Source of the DNA: Runella rosea
Lineage (GTDB): Bacteria; Bacteroidota; Bacteroidia; Cytophagales; Spirosomataceae
Direction of reading: 5' to 3'
NCBI RefSeq assembly: GCF_003325355.1
Contig: NZ_CP030850.1
Coordinates: 744,001 to 808,000 of the forward strand
Length of the DNA stretch: 64,000 bases
The notes under the pieces are model-generated. The model made no database searches. It was not told the origin of the DNA and saw only the letters and a program-made list of their open reading frames with translations. Numbering within the stretch: position 1 is the first letter of the stretch; each line of letters opens with the position of its first letter. The translations under genes and the position numbers were made by a program. Of this stretch, positions 26,115 through 34,718 are shown piece by piece.

Positions 26115-27356
26115 ATGATACATTACGCGCATTTTACCCTTGACAACGGGCTGGAAGTATACGTTCATGAAGACCATTCTACGCCGATGGCGGCAGTCAA
26201 TATCCTTTACAACGTCGGTTCTCGCGATGAGGAAGAAAATCGGACGGGTTTTGCCCACCTTTTTGAGCACTTGATGTTTGGCGGTTCCCAAAATATTCCT
26301 GCATACGATGAGCCGCTTCAGAAAGTGGGGGGCGAAAACAACGCCTTCACTTCGCCTGATATTACCAATTATTACATCACCCTCCCTGCGGTCAATCTTG
26401 AAACCGCTTTTTGGCTCGAATCCGACCGCATGATGAGCTTGTCGTTTGACCCGAAAGTTTTGGAGGTACAACAAAAGGTGGTGGTTGAAGAGTTTAAACA
26501 ACGCTATCTCAATCAGCCCTACGGCGATGTATGGCTTAAATTACGTCCATTGGCGTATGAAGTGCATCCTTACCGTTGGGCCACCATCGGCAAGGAAATC
26601 AGCCACATTGAAAATGCTACTCTGGACGATGTACGCCACTTTTTCTATAAATATTATTTGCCAAACAACGCGATTTTGGTGGTGGCAGGAGATGTGACTG
26701 TGCCCCAAATCAAAGCACTCGCCGAAAAATGGTTCGGGCCGATTGCGCCTGGCGAAAAATACGTGCGGAATTTGCCACAGGAACCGCGCCAAACAAAAGC
26801 ACGGTTTGCCGAAATCGAAGCCAAAGTGCCGCTCAATGCCATCTATAAGGCGTATCATACCTCGGGCCGTTTTGCGGATGATTTTTACACCGTTGACTTA
26901 ATGACGGATGTTTTGGGGCGCGGAAAGTCGGCTCGTTTGTACCAGAAATTACTAAAAGAACGCCCCTTGTTTGCCAATATCAATGCGTATACTACCTCTT
27001 CAATTGACCCAGGGTTGTTGGTGGTGCAGGGAAATCTAAACGAGGGCATTACCTTGGAAGAGGCCGACGCCGCCATCGAAGAAGTATTGCAGGAGTTGGT
27101 AGAAATTCAATTGCCCGAGCAAGAGTTGGCCAAAGTGAAAAATCAGGCTGAATCAACGTTGGCATTTTCGGAAATAGAGCTGCTCAATCGTGCCATGAAC
27201 TTGGCCTTTGCGGCCAATGCTGGCAATCCAGAGTTGGTCAATCAGGAAGCGGAGAAGATTCAGGCAATTCGGGTGGAGGATATTCAGAACAAAGCGAAAG
27301 AATTGCTGCGAAAAGAAAATTGTTCTACCCTGTATTACCGAGCAACAACGGGTTAG
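26115..27356 (+). CDS. M16-family zinc protease (pitrilysin-like)
   Basis: 413 residues. The inverted zinc motif HxxEH is at about 52-56 (HLFEH in GFAHLFEHLMF), with the distal glutamate in VVVEEFKQRY. The N-terminal catalytic half and the C-terminal half each form a peptidase-M16 domain, the second lacking the motif as usual. There is no signal peptide, so it is probably cytoplasmic or needs another export route. Many Bacteroidota carry M16 genes in tandem; here only one is present. ispF follows 43 bases later on the same strand. Confidence 0.9.
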   Translation: MIHYAHFTLDNGLEVYVHEDHSTPMAAVNILYNVGSRDEEENRTGFAHLFEHLMFGGSQNIPAYDEPLQKVGGENNAFTSPDITNYYITLPAVNLETAFWLESDRMMSLSFDPKVLEVQQKVVVEEFKQRYLNQPYGDVWLKLRPLAYEVHPYRWATIGKEISHIENATLDDVRHFFYKYYLPNNAILVVAGDVTVPQIKALAEKWFGPIAPGEKYVRNLPQEPRQTKARFAEIEAKVPLNAIYKAYHTSGRFADDFYTVDLMTDVLGRGKSARLYQKLLKERPLFANINAYTTSSIDPGLLVVQGNLNEGITLEEADAAIEEVLQELVEIQLPEQELAKVKNQAESTLAFSEIELLNRAMNLAFAANAGNPELVNQEAEKIQAIRVEDIQNKAKELLRKENCSTLYYRATTG

Positions 27357-27399
27357 GAAGGAAAATTGGTGAGAAAGTAACGAATAACGGTTATAAAGA

Positions 27400-27879
27400 A
27401 TGAAATTTAGAGTTGGTTCGGGATACGACGTTCATAAACTGGAAGAAGGTAGGGATTTTTGGTTGGGGGGCATTAAAGTGCCGCATACCCACGGGGCCAA
27501 GGGCCATTCGGATGCCGATGTGGTTTGTCATGTGATATGTGATGCACTGTTGGGGGCTGCCAATATGCGCAATATCGGCTATCATTTTTCCGACAAAGAC
27601 CCGCAATGGAAAGGCGTAGACAGCAAGTTGTTATTGGCAAAAGTGATGGAAATGATTCGTGAAGCGGGATACGAAGTGGGCAATGTAGATGCCACAGTTG
27701 TGTTGCAAGAACCAAAACTCAATCCGCACATTCCTGCCATGAAAGAGTGTTTGTCGAAAGTGATGAACATTCCCGAAGAGGATATTTCTATCAAGGCTAC
27801 AACCTCCGAATGGATGGGTTTTGTGGGCCGGAAAGAGGGCATTGCCGCGCACTGCGTAGCGCTGATTTATAAAGATTAA
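27400..27879 (+). CDS. ispF: 2-C-methyl-D-erythritol 2,4-cyclodiphosphate synthase
   Basis: 159 residues, the normal length. It makes the cyclic diphosphate intermediate of the MEP isoprenoid route. Metal ligands fit D10 and H12 (GYDVH) and H44 (HSDADVVCH); the active-site loop reads NIGYHFSD where most relatives have DIGxHFxD. TTSEWMGFVGRKEGIAAHCVAL supplies the nucleotide-binding end. The trimeric enzyme acts in the cytoplasm. It is part of a same-strand run from the M16 protease to kdsA. Confidence 0.95.
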   Translation: MKFRVGSGYDVHKLEEGRDFWLGGIKVPHTHGAKGHSDADVVCHVICDALLGAANMRNIGYHFSDKDPQWKGVDSKLLLAKVMEMIREAGYEVGNVDATVVLQEPKLNPHIPAMKECLSKVMNIPEEDISIKATTSEWMGFVGRKEGIAAHCVALIYKD

Positions 27880-27914
27880 TTCCTATTTATTAACCCTTTC
27901 TTAAATTCCATCTT

Positions 27915-29033
27915 ATGAAAATACTGGCAAGCGGTGTTTTGTTTCTCGGAGTGTTGACGGGCATGGCCCAAACGATTGAGCCGCCGCTCGGATTTGAAGA
28001 GTATGATCCAGTCTCAACACTTAAAGTAACGGAGCACAAAGTTACCCGCTCCAAGTTTCCATTTATTGATGTTCACAACCACCAATACCGGATGAATTCT
28101 CAGGATTTGTCAAAGTTGGTGGCCGACATGGACGCCCTCAATATGGGAATTATGGTCAACCTGAGTGGGCGCGGATTTTCGCAAGAGTGGGAGGAAGGCA
28201 CCGCTACCATCAACGGAGCCCTTGCCAATGCCCGAAAAAATTATCCGAAACGCTTTTTGGTTTTTACGAATCCCGAACTCAAAAATATCGGCTCGCCGGG
28301 CTGGGGAGCGCGTGCCGCTAAACAAATTGAAGACGATGTAAAAGCGGGTGCCGTCGGCATGAAAGTATATAAAAACCTGGGTTTCAGCGGCGTAAAAGAT
28401 ACCGATGGCAAACGAGTGGCAGTCAGTGACCCGCGCTTGGATCCCCTTTGGGCCAAATGCGGAGAATTGGGTATTCCCGTCATCATCCACACCGCCGACC
28501 CGAAGTCTTTTTGGGACCCCATGGACCGTTACAACGAGCGTTGGCTAGAACTCAAAACCCACGCCGGGCGTAAACGAAGCAATAATGACCCCGTACCGTT
28601 TGATTCGTTGATGCGCGAACAGCACGCGGTTTTTGCCCGCCATCCCAAAACTACCTTCATCAATGCGCACATGGGCTGGTATCCCAATGATTTGAAGAAA
28701 TTGGATAGTTTGATGCAAAAATTTCCCAATATGAACGTTGAAATCGGAGCGGTTATTGCCGAATTGGGCCGTCAGCCGCGCGCCGCAAATGCGTTTTTTA
28801 CCAAATGGCAGGACCGAATTTTGTTTGGAAAAGACAGCTGGGTTCCTTCCGAATACGCCACGTATTTCAGGGTGTTGGAAACCGAAGATGAGTATTTTCC
28901 TTACCACAAAAAATACCACGCCTTTTGGCGGATGTACGGCATGGGGCTGTCGGATGAGGTGCTGAAAAAAGTCTATTACAAAAATGCCCTGCGGATTATT
29001 CCAGGTATTGACAAAACACAGTTTCCTGATTGA
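27915..29033 (+). CDS. Secreted amidohydrolase-2 family protein
   Basis: 372 residues with a signal peptide (MKILASGVLFLGVLTGMAQ). The metal-binding start is IDVHNHQY (HxH), followed by PVIIHTADP and INAHMGWYPND, and the carboxylate site ILFGKDSWVP. This is the TIM-barrel amidohydrolase-2 (PF04909) layout. Members include decarboxylases and lactonases; the periplasmic location suggests work on an imported or external compound. The start is 35 bases after ispF, but there is no evident functional link to it. Confidence 0.85.
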   Translation: MKILASGVLFLGVLTGMAQTIEPPLGFEEYDPVSTLKVTEHKVTRSKFPFIDVHNHQYRMNSQDLSKLVADMDALNMGIMVNLSGRGFSQEWEEGTATINGALANARKNYPKRFLVFTNPELKNIGSPGWGARAAKQIEDDVKAGAVGMKVYKNLGFSGVKDTDGKRVAVSDPRLDPLWAKCGELGIPVIIHTADPKSFWDPMDRYNERWLELKTHAGRKRSNNDPVPFDSLMREQHAVFARHPKTTFINAHMGWYPNDLKKLDSLMQKFPNMNVEIGAVIAELGRQPRAANAFFTKWQDRILFGKDSWVPSEYATYFRVLETEDEYFPYHKKYHAFWRMYGMGLSDEVLKKVYYKNALRIIPGIDKTQFPD

Positions 29034-29095
29034 GTCATTGCGCTTACAGATACTGCATTAATCATCTGCCCTGATTTTACGTTTTTTACTCTCCA

Positions 29096-30007
29096 ATGAA
29101 TATACCCGGTCATACGCTTTCTTCCGTTCAAACCCTGCTGCAATCTCGCGGCTACATTGCTGACGAATACGTGGCCATGTCGGTGTATTTGGCAATGCAG
29201 CTCAATAAACCGCTTTTGATTGAAGGTCCTGCGGGGGTGGGTAAGACCGAGATTGCCAAAGTGATGGCCCAAGCGCTCAACACCGACCTGATTCGGCTGC
29301 AATGTTATGAAGGGCTAGATGCCCACCACGCCATTTATGAATGGAATTATCAGCATCAATTGCTTTTCTTGAAAATGGGCGAGAATGATAAAGACGGACA
29401 GAATCAAGAAGCGTTGGAGAAGACGATATTTAGTGAAAAGTTTTTGCTAAAAAGGCCTCTCTTGCAGGCACTTACGCATTCTAAGTCGCCCGTGTTGTTG
29501 ATTGATGAAGTAGACAGGGCTGATGAAGAATTTGAAAGTTTTTTGCTCGAAATGCTCTCAGATTGGCAAATTACCATTCCCGAATTAGGAACTATCAAAG
29601 CCACGCACGTGCCGCACGTGATTTTGACTGGCAACCGCACCCGTGAACTTTCGGAAGCCTTGCGCCGTCGGTGTTTGTACCTGTGGATTGATTATCCGCC
29701 TTTTGAAAAAGAACTCGCCATCGTCAAGTCGAAAGTGGAACAAATCGATGCCACTTTGGCGCGGCAAATCACGGCTTTTATGCAGGCATTGCGTGAACAA
29801 CGACTCAATAAGGTGCCGGGCATTGCCGAAACACTCGATTGGGCGCAAGCCTTGGCGGGGATGCACATTACCCATTTGGAAAAATCACTGGTAGAATCTA
29901 CACTCGGGGTTATCCTCAAAGATTGGCAAGACATCCGGGAAACCCAACTCAGTCTTTCGGAGCTATTTGAGAAAGTAGGCATAAAATCAAAATGGGAAGA
30001 TAGTTAA
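29096..30007 (+). CDS. MoxR-type AAA+ ATPase
   Basis: 303 residues. Walker A is GPAGVGKTE (about 42-50), Walker B is LLIDEVDRAD (about 138-147), sensor 1 is ILTGNRTRELS, and an arginine-finger candidate follows in LRRRCLYLW. MoxR ATPases act as chaperones in assembling metal enzymes, often beside a VWA-domain gene (CoxE/YehP type). No VWA gene is adjacent in the window, so its partner must be elsewhere. The downstream gene kdsA has its own promoter element. Confidence 0.85.
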   Translation: MNIPGHTLSSVQTLLQSRGYIADEYVAMSVYLAMQLNKPLLIEGPAGVGKTEIAKVMAQALNTDLIRLQCYEGLDAHHAIYEWNYQHQLLFLKMGENDKDGQNQEALEKTIFSEKFLLKRPLLQALTHSKSPVLLIDEVDRADEEFESFLLEMLSDWQITIPELGTIKATHVPHVILTGNRTRELSEALRRRCLYLWIDYPPFEKELAIVKSKVEQIDATLARQITAFMQALREQRLNKVPGIAETLDWAQALAGMHITHLEKSLVESTLGVILKDWQDIRETQLSLSELFEKVGIKSKWEDS

Positions 30008-30055
30008 GGAGGCTATTCATTCGTGAAAAGCTATAAAGTTGTCGAATCAAAGCAC

Positions 30056-30063
30056 TATTTTTG
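30056..30063 (+). promoter_or_regulatory. Bacteroidota-type -7 element before kdsA
   Basis: TATTTTTG fits TAnnTTTG and lies 20 bases before the ATG at 30084. The matching -33 element is not clear. Confidence 0.5.
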
Positions 30064-30083
30064 TGGCCAAATAATTTAAATCT

Positions 30084-30935
30084 ATGCAAAAGAAAATCGT
30101 TCGCGTAGGCGATATTGAATGTGGTTCCGACGAATTGTTCCTCATTTCGGGGCCGTGTGTGATTGAAGACGAAAAAATCATGATGACCGTAGCCGAACGG
30201 CTGAAAGAAATTTCGGAGCGACTGGGCATCAAAATAATTTATAAGTCTTCGTTCATGAAAGACAACCGCAGCAGCCTCGACTATTACATGGGCCCTGGCT
30301 TAGAGGCGGGCATTAAGATTTTGGCTAAAGTGAAAGAACAATTTGGTTTTACGCTTTTGACCGATGTGCATTATCCTGAGCAATGTGCCCCCGTGGCGGA
30401 TGTGGTGGATGTATTACAAATTCCGGCGTATCTGTGTATGCAAACTACCTTGGTGGTTGCCGCCGCTAAAACAGGCCGCGTGGTCAATTTGAAACATGGG
30501 CAGTTTTTGGCTCCTGAAAACATGAAACATCCTGTCAAGAAAATTGAAGATAGTGGAAATGAGCAGATTATCCTGACCGAACGTGGTTATACGTTTGGAT
30601 ACAATGACCTCATCGTGGACCCGCGCAGTTTTTATCACATGAACAAAACGGGTTATCCCGTGGTTTTTGACGTGACGCACGCGATTCGCAAATACGGAAT
30701 CCCTTCCAAAGACAGCAAAGGTGGAGCACGTGAATACTTGCCAGTACTAGCCCGTGCGGGCGTAGCGGCAGGGGTGGATGGACTATTTGTAGAAGCCCAT
30801 ACTTGCCCGTCAGAAGCTTTGTGTGATGCGGCCAGCCAGTTGGATATCAACTACTTGGAAGAATTTTTAAAGCCATTGATTGAACTCCACAACGTTGAAG
30901 TAAAATACCGCGCTACTGCCCAAGAATTGGCGTAG
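30084..30935 (+). CDS. kdsA: 3-deoxy-8-phosphooctulonate synthase
   Basis: 283 residues. It condenses arabinose 5-phosphate with phosphoenolpyruvate to form KDO-8-phosphate for lipopolysaccharide. Family signatures are KSSFMKDNRSS, GPGLEAGIKIL, LTDVH, IPAYLCMQT and LKHGQFLAPENM. Residue C25 in ISGPCVIED corresponds to the metal-binding cysteine of the metal-dependent class (Aquifex type), whereas the E. coli class has asparagine there; the distal ligands H and D near the C-terminus (EAHTCPSEA) are also present. So this is predicted to be the metal-requiring form. Confidence 0.95.
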   Translation: MQKKIVRVGDIECGSDELFLISGPCVIEDEKIMMTVAERLKEISERLGIKIIYKSSFMKDNRSSLDYYMGPGLEAGIKILAKVKEQFGFTLLTDVHYPEQCAPVADVVDVLQIPAYLCMQTTLVVAAAKTGRVVNLKHGQFLAPENMKHPVKKIEDSGNEQIILTERGYTFGYNDLIVDPRSFYHMNKTGYPVVFDVTHAIRKYGIPSKDSKGGAREYLPVLARAGVAAGVDGLFVEAHTCPSEALCDAASQLDINYLEEFLKPLIELHNVEVKYRATAQELA

Positions 30936-30963
30936 TAATGAGCTCTCCCTAGCGCTGGGAATA

Positions 30964-31015
30964 AAAAAACCTCCTGCCTTTTGCGGTTGCTAAACCAAAA
31001 AACAGGAGGTTTTTT
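30964..31015. terminator. Bidirectional terminator between kdsA and the hydrolase
   Basis: AAAAAACCTCCTG (30964-30976) pairs with CAGGAGGTTTTTT (31003-31015) around a 26-base loop. Confidence 0.85.
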
Positions 31016-31039
31016 CGTATATTTTATAGCAAATTCAGG

Positions 31040-31903
31040 CTAAGATACTGGATAAACTTCTTCTAAAAACTGAATAACGGCGTTGGTGAAAGCGTGATTG
31101 GAATCTCCCGCCACCATGTGACCCGCTCCCGAAACCGTTAGACTTTTAACGTGGGGTACGGCATCCAGAAACTCGGCCATCACGCGGTCGCTCACCACGT
31201 CACTCATTCCGCCGCGCACAATTAACGTCGGTGCTTTGAGGTTTTGGGCGGCTACGAAGAGACGTTCTTCATAGGCAATCTGCTGGTCGGGCGTGGCATC
31301 TTTCCACACTTTCAGCATGGTTGGGTCCCAATGCCAGTAATATCGACCGTCGCGAAAACGCAGGTTTTTTTCTAAACGAGAATAATTATCTTTTCTGGAA
31401 CGTTGCGGAAGATAAGCGGCAACGGCATCGGCTGCTTCTTCCAACGATGCAAAACCCCTCTCTAGATGCGAACTCATAAAAGCAAAAATACGCTCGATTC
31501 CTTTTTGCTCAGCTTTGGGGGCAATATCTACCAAAATGATGGCGGAAGTAAGTGATTGAGCAGATTCTCCTTCCAAAACCAACGCGGTGATTCCTCCCAT
31601 TGAGGCTCCGATGATGGCGGGTTTGCCATCTACTTGGTGAATGATGGCTTTTAAATCACTGACCAGCGCATTGACCAAATACGCTCCTTCGGACGACCAA
31701 CTGCTGTTGCCATGTCCGCGTGCGTCGTAGGTGATGGCGTACCAACCCCGCTCCGCGAGCCGCTGGGCGGTATCACCCCAAGAGTGGTGCGTTTGGCCAC
31801 CGCCGTGCAATAAAAGAATGGGTGGAGCGCTTGAATCGCCCCACCCTTCGGCATGAATAAAAAAATCAGGCTCCGTTTCAAAACGGATAATAGAAGATTG
31901 CAT
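31040..31903 (-). CDS. Alpha/beta hydrolase
   Basis: 287 residues with no signal peptide. The core shows LLHGGGQTHHSWGD, the nucleophile elbow GASMGG (S101), the acid region IVRGGMSDVVSD and the histidine in VSGAGHMVAGD. This is the esterase/peroxidase-like alpha/beta hydrolase family. The substrate is not clear. It follows the lipoprotein gene on the same strand with 6 bases between them, so they may be co-transcribed. Confidence 0.9.
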   Translation of the reverse strand: MQSSIIRFETEPDFFIHAEGWGDSSAPPILLLHGGGQTHHSWGDTAQRLAERGWYAITYDARGHGNSSWSSEGAYLVNALVSDLKAIIHQVDGKPAIIGASMGGITALVLEGESAQSLTSAIILVDIAPKAEQKGIERIFAFMSSHLERGFASLEEAADAVAAYLPQRSRKDNYSRLEKNLRFRDGRYYWHWDPTMLKVWKDATPDQQIAYEERLFVAAQNLKAPTLIVRGGMSDVVSDRVMAEFLDAVPHVKSLTVSGAGHMVAGDSNHAFTNAVIQFLEEVYPVS

Positions 31904-31909
31904 AGTTGA

Positions 31910-32356
31910 TTACAGCGCTGGAACGAGCTCAAGATTGACATTAAAAGTTAGCCCGTTGTAAGTGATTTTGTTCAACAAAACCATGCGCGAACGTTCTAAC
32001 TTATTGATAGGGAATTGTCCTTTCAAATCTTTAATATCAATGTCCAGTGTTTTTTCGTTGTCCAGAAAACTCCAAGTACCGCCGTTGATAACGGTGCGCG
32101 CAATGGGGTCAATGGCGCGAACCGTTTTGTCATCGCTAAATTGGATATTGATACCAAAAAGCGCCTTTGATTGTTCTGGTAAAGAAGCGGTATTGATGAC
32201 ATTGCCGTTCAAATCCGTAATTTTGTCCACTTTCCACGGGTTGGTCGTCAGTACCCTGACCGTTGCCTCATTCGTGGGTTCGTCGGTTGTTGAACGGTCG
32301 CAGCTAACCAAAAAGAAAGTAAGTAATAGAGAATAAATGAACGTCAGTTTTTTCAT
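31910..32356 (-). CDS. Small lipoprotein of lipocalin-like type
   Basis: 148 residues. The lipoprotein signal ends FFLVSC (C19). The mature part contains NPWKVDKITDLNGNVI, VINGGTWSFLDNEKTLDI and LERSRMVLLNKI, a beta-rich pattern resembling lipocalin-like or DUF5004-type Bacteroidota lipoproteins. Function is unknown. It sits directly upstream of the hydrolase. Confidence 0.75.
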   Translation of the reverse strand: MKKLTFIYSLLLTFFLVSCDRSTTDEPTNEATVRVLTTNPWKVDKITDLNGNVINTASLPEQSKALFGINIQFSDDKTVRAIDPIARTVINGGTWSFLDNEKTLDIDIKDLKGQFPINKLERSRMVLLNKITYNGLTFNVNLELVPAL

Positions 32357-32486
32357 AGCTTGTATTACGAATTAAATTTGTACCCAAAATTAGTATTTTT
32401 ATTATTTCATGTCCTAATTTATTACTCCCAAAGTTAAACGTTATGAAAGGGGAAGTGTTTATTTAGGGGCTGATTATTAACGAATA

Positions 32487-34163
32487 ATGTATTTTTTTAT
32501 GCGACAAAATTGGTGTTGGTTGACGGGGTTGATTGTCTTAGTTTTTAATTCATCCTTTGCGCAAGAGTGTGTTGCTCCTTTACAATGGACGCCCGTTCAG
32601 AGGAATAACGCGATTGAATGGGAAAAATTTCCAGACTTTTCACTTCCTTTTACGATTATTTATGAAGGCCCGCGTTTTGGTGATACGCAATCTTGGCCAT
32701 TGCGACGCGGATTTAGTCATCTGGCAAGTTTTTCAGGCAACGAAAGTGCCACACTTCCCGTAAACAAAAGGGCCATCACTTGGTATCATATTGCCACCGA
32801 CGCCAATACCCAACCGTGGTCTGAACGAAATCTGGAAAGCCCTTGGGCCAATGACCTTGGACTCTATCGGGATACATGGAACAATCAATTGCGGAACATG
32901 GCGGGATTGTTCGACGACTCCCGGGGCAGTGATCGGCCTGCTTATGATATCATAGCCCTTGATATTGAGCGGATTCACGATACCGATCGCGAAATACTGA
33001 CCATTAAAAACAATCCGCGTGTTCCCGAAAATTATCGTAATCTGAGTGATGCTCAGTTTGTTGAACGCTACAAACGAGATATTCAGCGCCTGTACGCGGC
33101 ACCCGCCGATTACGTTAAGGAGCGTACTAACGCTTCGACCCAATTTGGCAGTTACAGTGATGTGCTGATTCGGGGCAGTTTTAATAATTGGCTAGGAATG
33201 ACGCTCACGCCCTGGAGCGATTGGACAACCGACCCCAGTCTGATTTTGCACGTGATGCGGGATACCCTTTCGGGAAAAGTGGGCGGCCCGTTTCATAACA
33301 ACCTCAACTTTCTGACGCCTTCGTGCTATTATTACTACGATTACAATACGTCTCCTTTTGGTAAAGATTATTTGGCGTATATATTATTTGTTATCGAGGT
33401 GAATCGAGCGTGGTCTACCAAGCCCATTATTCCCTTCGTTTGGTTGCGGTACCACGATGCTTTTAACCCTACGATTCCCTTTGTACCCAATTTCGTGGCC
33501 GAAGCCACGGCGATATTTCCTTTTTTCTCAGGGGCCAAAGGCTTGTGGTTATGGGAAGGCCCCGTTGACCTCGGGCGACAGGATAACTTTGGAACCTACG
33601 AACATTTTATCGCAGGATTGCATCGTTTGTCGCAATTTAAAAATTTTTTTGAAGGTGATAATGAGTTGGTTATTCCGCAGCCGGCGGTTGAGTCTGCCAA
33701 AAGTAAATCTCCAATTTGGCGTGGCGTAATCAAGGGTAATGAGATTCTAATTGCTGCCCAGAATCCCTACGCAACTTCCGATACCCAGGAGACCGAAGTG
33801 AGGATGACCCATCAAAACTGGCAGAAAACCATTACGCTGAAAGGACGCGAGGTTTTTTTGTGCAAGTTTGACTATAATACGATTTCGTCAATTCCTAATG
33901 TATCTTCTCTGTTGAATCTTAAAGTGATGCCTAACCCTGCCACCGACAAAATTGTGTATAGCTTTGAAAGTATCACTGGCATGTTGGGCCATGCTCAATT
34001 GGTGGATATGACTGGGCGTACGCTGGCTCAGGAGGAATTCAACGTGAATGTAGGCCTTCAAAAGCACGAATTTAAAGTTAACCATCTGCCAACGGGATTG
34101 TATATTTTACAGGTACAAGCGGGTAAATATACAATGAGTGAACGGGTGGTTGTTGTTAGATAA
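32487..34163 (+). CDS. T9SS-sorted secreted protein of unknown function
   Basis: 558 residues. A signal peptide ends near FNSSFAQ (residue 26); ATG 32487 or the ATG at 32499 could be the true start. Residues 473-558 form a type IX secretion C-terminal sorting domain with the pattern LKVMPNPATDKIVYSF, GLYILQVQAG and a terminal VVVVR, so the protein is likely exported through the outer membrane. The 440-residue central part has no family I recognise; it is rich in W, Y and N and contains IIALDIERIHDTDREI and IIPFVWLRYHDAF, reminiscent of TIM-barrel glycosidases, but this is only suggestive. Confidence 0.75.
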   Translation: MYFFMRQNWCWLTGLIVLVFNSSFAQECVAPLQWTPVQRNNAIEWEKFPDFSLPFTIIYEGPRFGDTQSWPLRRGFSHLASFSGNESATLPVNKRAITWYHIATDANTQPWSERNLESPWANDLGLYRDTWNNQLRNMAGLFDDSRGSDRPAYDIIALDIERIHDTDREILTIKNNPRVPENYRNLSDAQFVERYKRDIQRLYAAPADYVKERTNASTQFGSYSDVLIRGSFNNWLGMTLTPWSDWTTDPSLILHVMRDTLSGKVGGPFHNNLNFLTPSCYYYYDYNTSPFGKDYLAYILFVIEVNRAWSTKPIIPFVWLRYHDAFNPTIPFVPNFVAEATAIFPFFSGAKGLWLWEGPVDLGRQDNFGTYEHFIAGLHRLSQFKNFFEGDNELVIPQPAVESAKSKSPIWRGVIKGNEILIAAQNPYATSDTQETEVRMTHQNWQKTITLKGREVFLCKFDYNTISSIPNVSSLLNLKVMPNPATDKIVYSFESITGMLGHAQLVDMTGRTLAQEEFNVNVGLQKHEFKVNHLPTGLYILQVQAGKYTMSERVVVVR

Positions 34164-34169
34164 CCCATG

Positions 34170-34200
34170 AAAAAGGGGCTGTAAATGCAGCCCCTTTTTT
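34170..34200. terminator. Bidirectional terminator after the T9SS gene
   Basis: GGGGCTG (34175-34181) pairs with CAGCCCC (34188-34194), with A on the left and seven T on the right. It also fits the end of the small minus-strand gene at 34210. Confidence 0.85.
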
Positions 34201-34209
34201 TACGCTTTG

Positions 34210-34362
34210 TTACACCTTACCACCAAAGGGTTGCCCTGTGCGGACGAGTGCTTCAAAAACTGCTTGTTGACGAATTGCAAAGGCTTCAAACTTATTAAAC
34301 AAATTTTTGGGTTGAACGCCTTGAAAATAAGCGATAATATATTCAAGATTGATCGTGTTCAT
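34210..34362 (-). CDS. Small 50-residue protein of unknown function
   Basis: ATG at 34362, stop TAA at 34210-34212. The protein starts MNTINLEYIIAYFQGVQP and ends GQPFGGKV. Codon use and amino-acid balance look protein-like, with an amphipathic helical middle (NLFNKFEAFAIRQQAVFEAL). The terminator at 34170-34200 lies directly downstream. A GAACTTTG sequence upstream (34390-34397, one mismatch to TAnnTTTG) could be its promoter. It could also be a remnant of a larger gene. Confidence 0.45.
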   Translation of the reverse strand: MNTINLEYIIAYFQGVQPKNLFNKFEAFAIRQQAVFEALVRTGQPFGGKV

Positions 34363-34718
34363 GGTCTTAGTTTGTTGATGAATCTAATGCAAAGTTCGGA
34401 ATAATACAACATATCGCAAAATGAGCAATTAGAATAGTACAATTTATGGTGAACGTAGTCCCAGAAATACCCTAAAGTTGTTGAGTGGGTACAGTAAGTT
34501 CTTGAAATAATTACATGCTATATTGTCTCAAAATTGACAAAAATGAGTCCTAAAATGGTAATATTAAGTTAAAAATCTACTGATTTTTGCCTTTAAAATG
34601 GATAAAATGAATTTTCATTGAGAATATGTTAGATTAAATTCTTAAAAGTACACAGTAAGAATCCTACCAATACACGTTTGTTTTCCAAAAACCTCTCCTT
34701 TATCTCCACTTACCACGT
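34363..34718. other. AT-rich intergenic region, nothing recognised
   Basis: 356 bases between the small minus-strand gene and the apionate-lactonase-like gene. It is AT-rich with no clear hairpin or frame. Promoters for both neighbours must lie here. Confidence 0.5.

Noticed and set aside
34207-34404. A plus-strand frame of 65 codons over the small minus-strand gene
   Set aside because: It is rich in C, K and L with no family, whereas the antisense 50-residue frame fits the terminator and is more protein-like.
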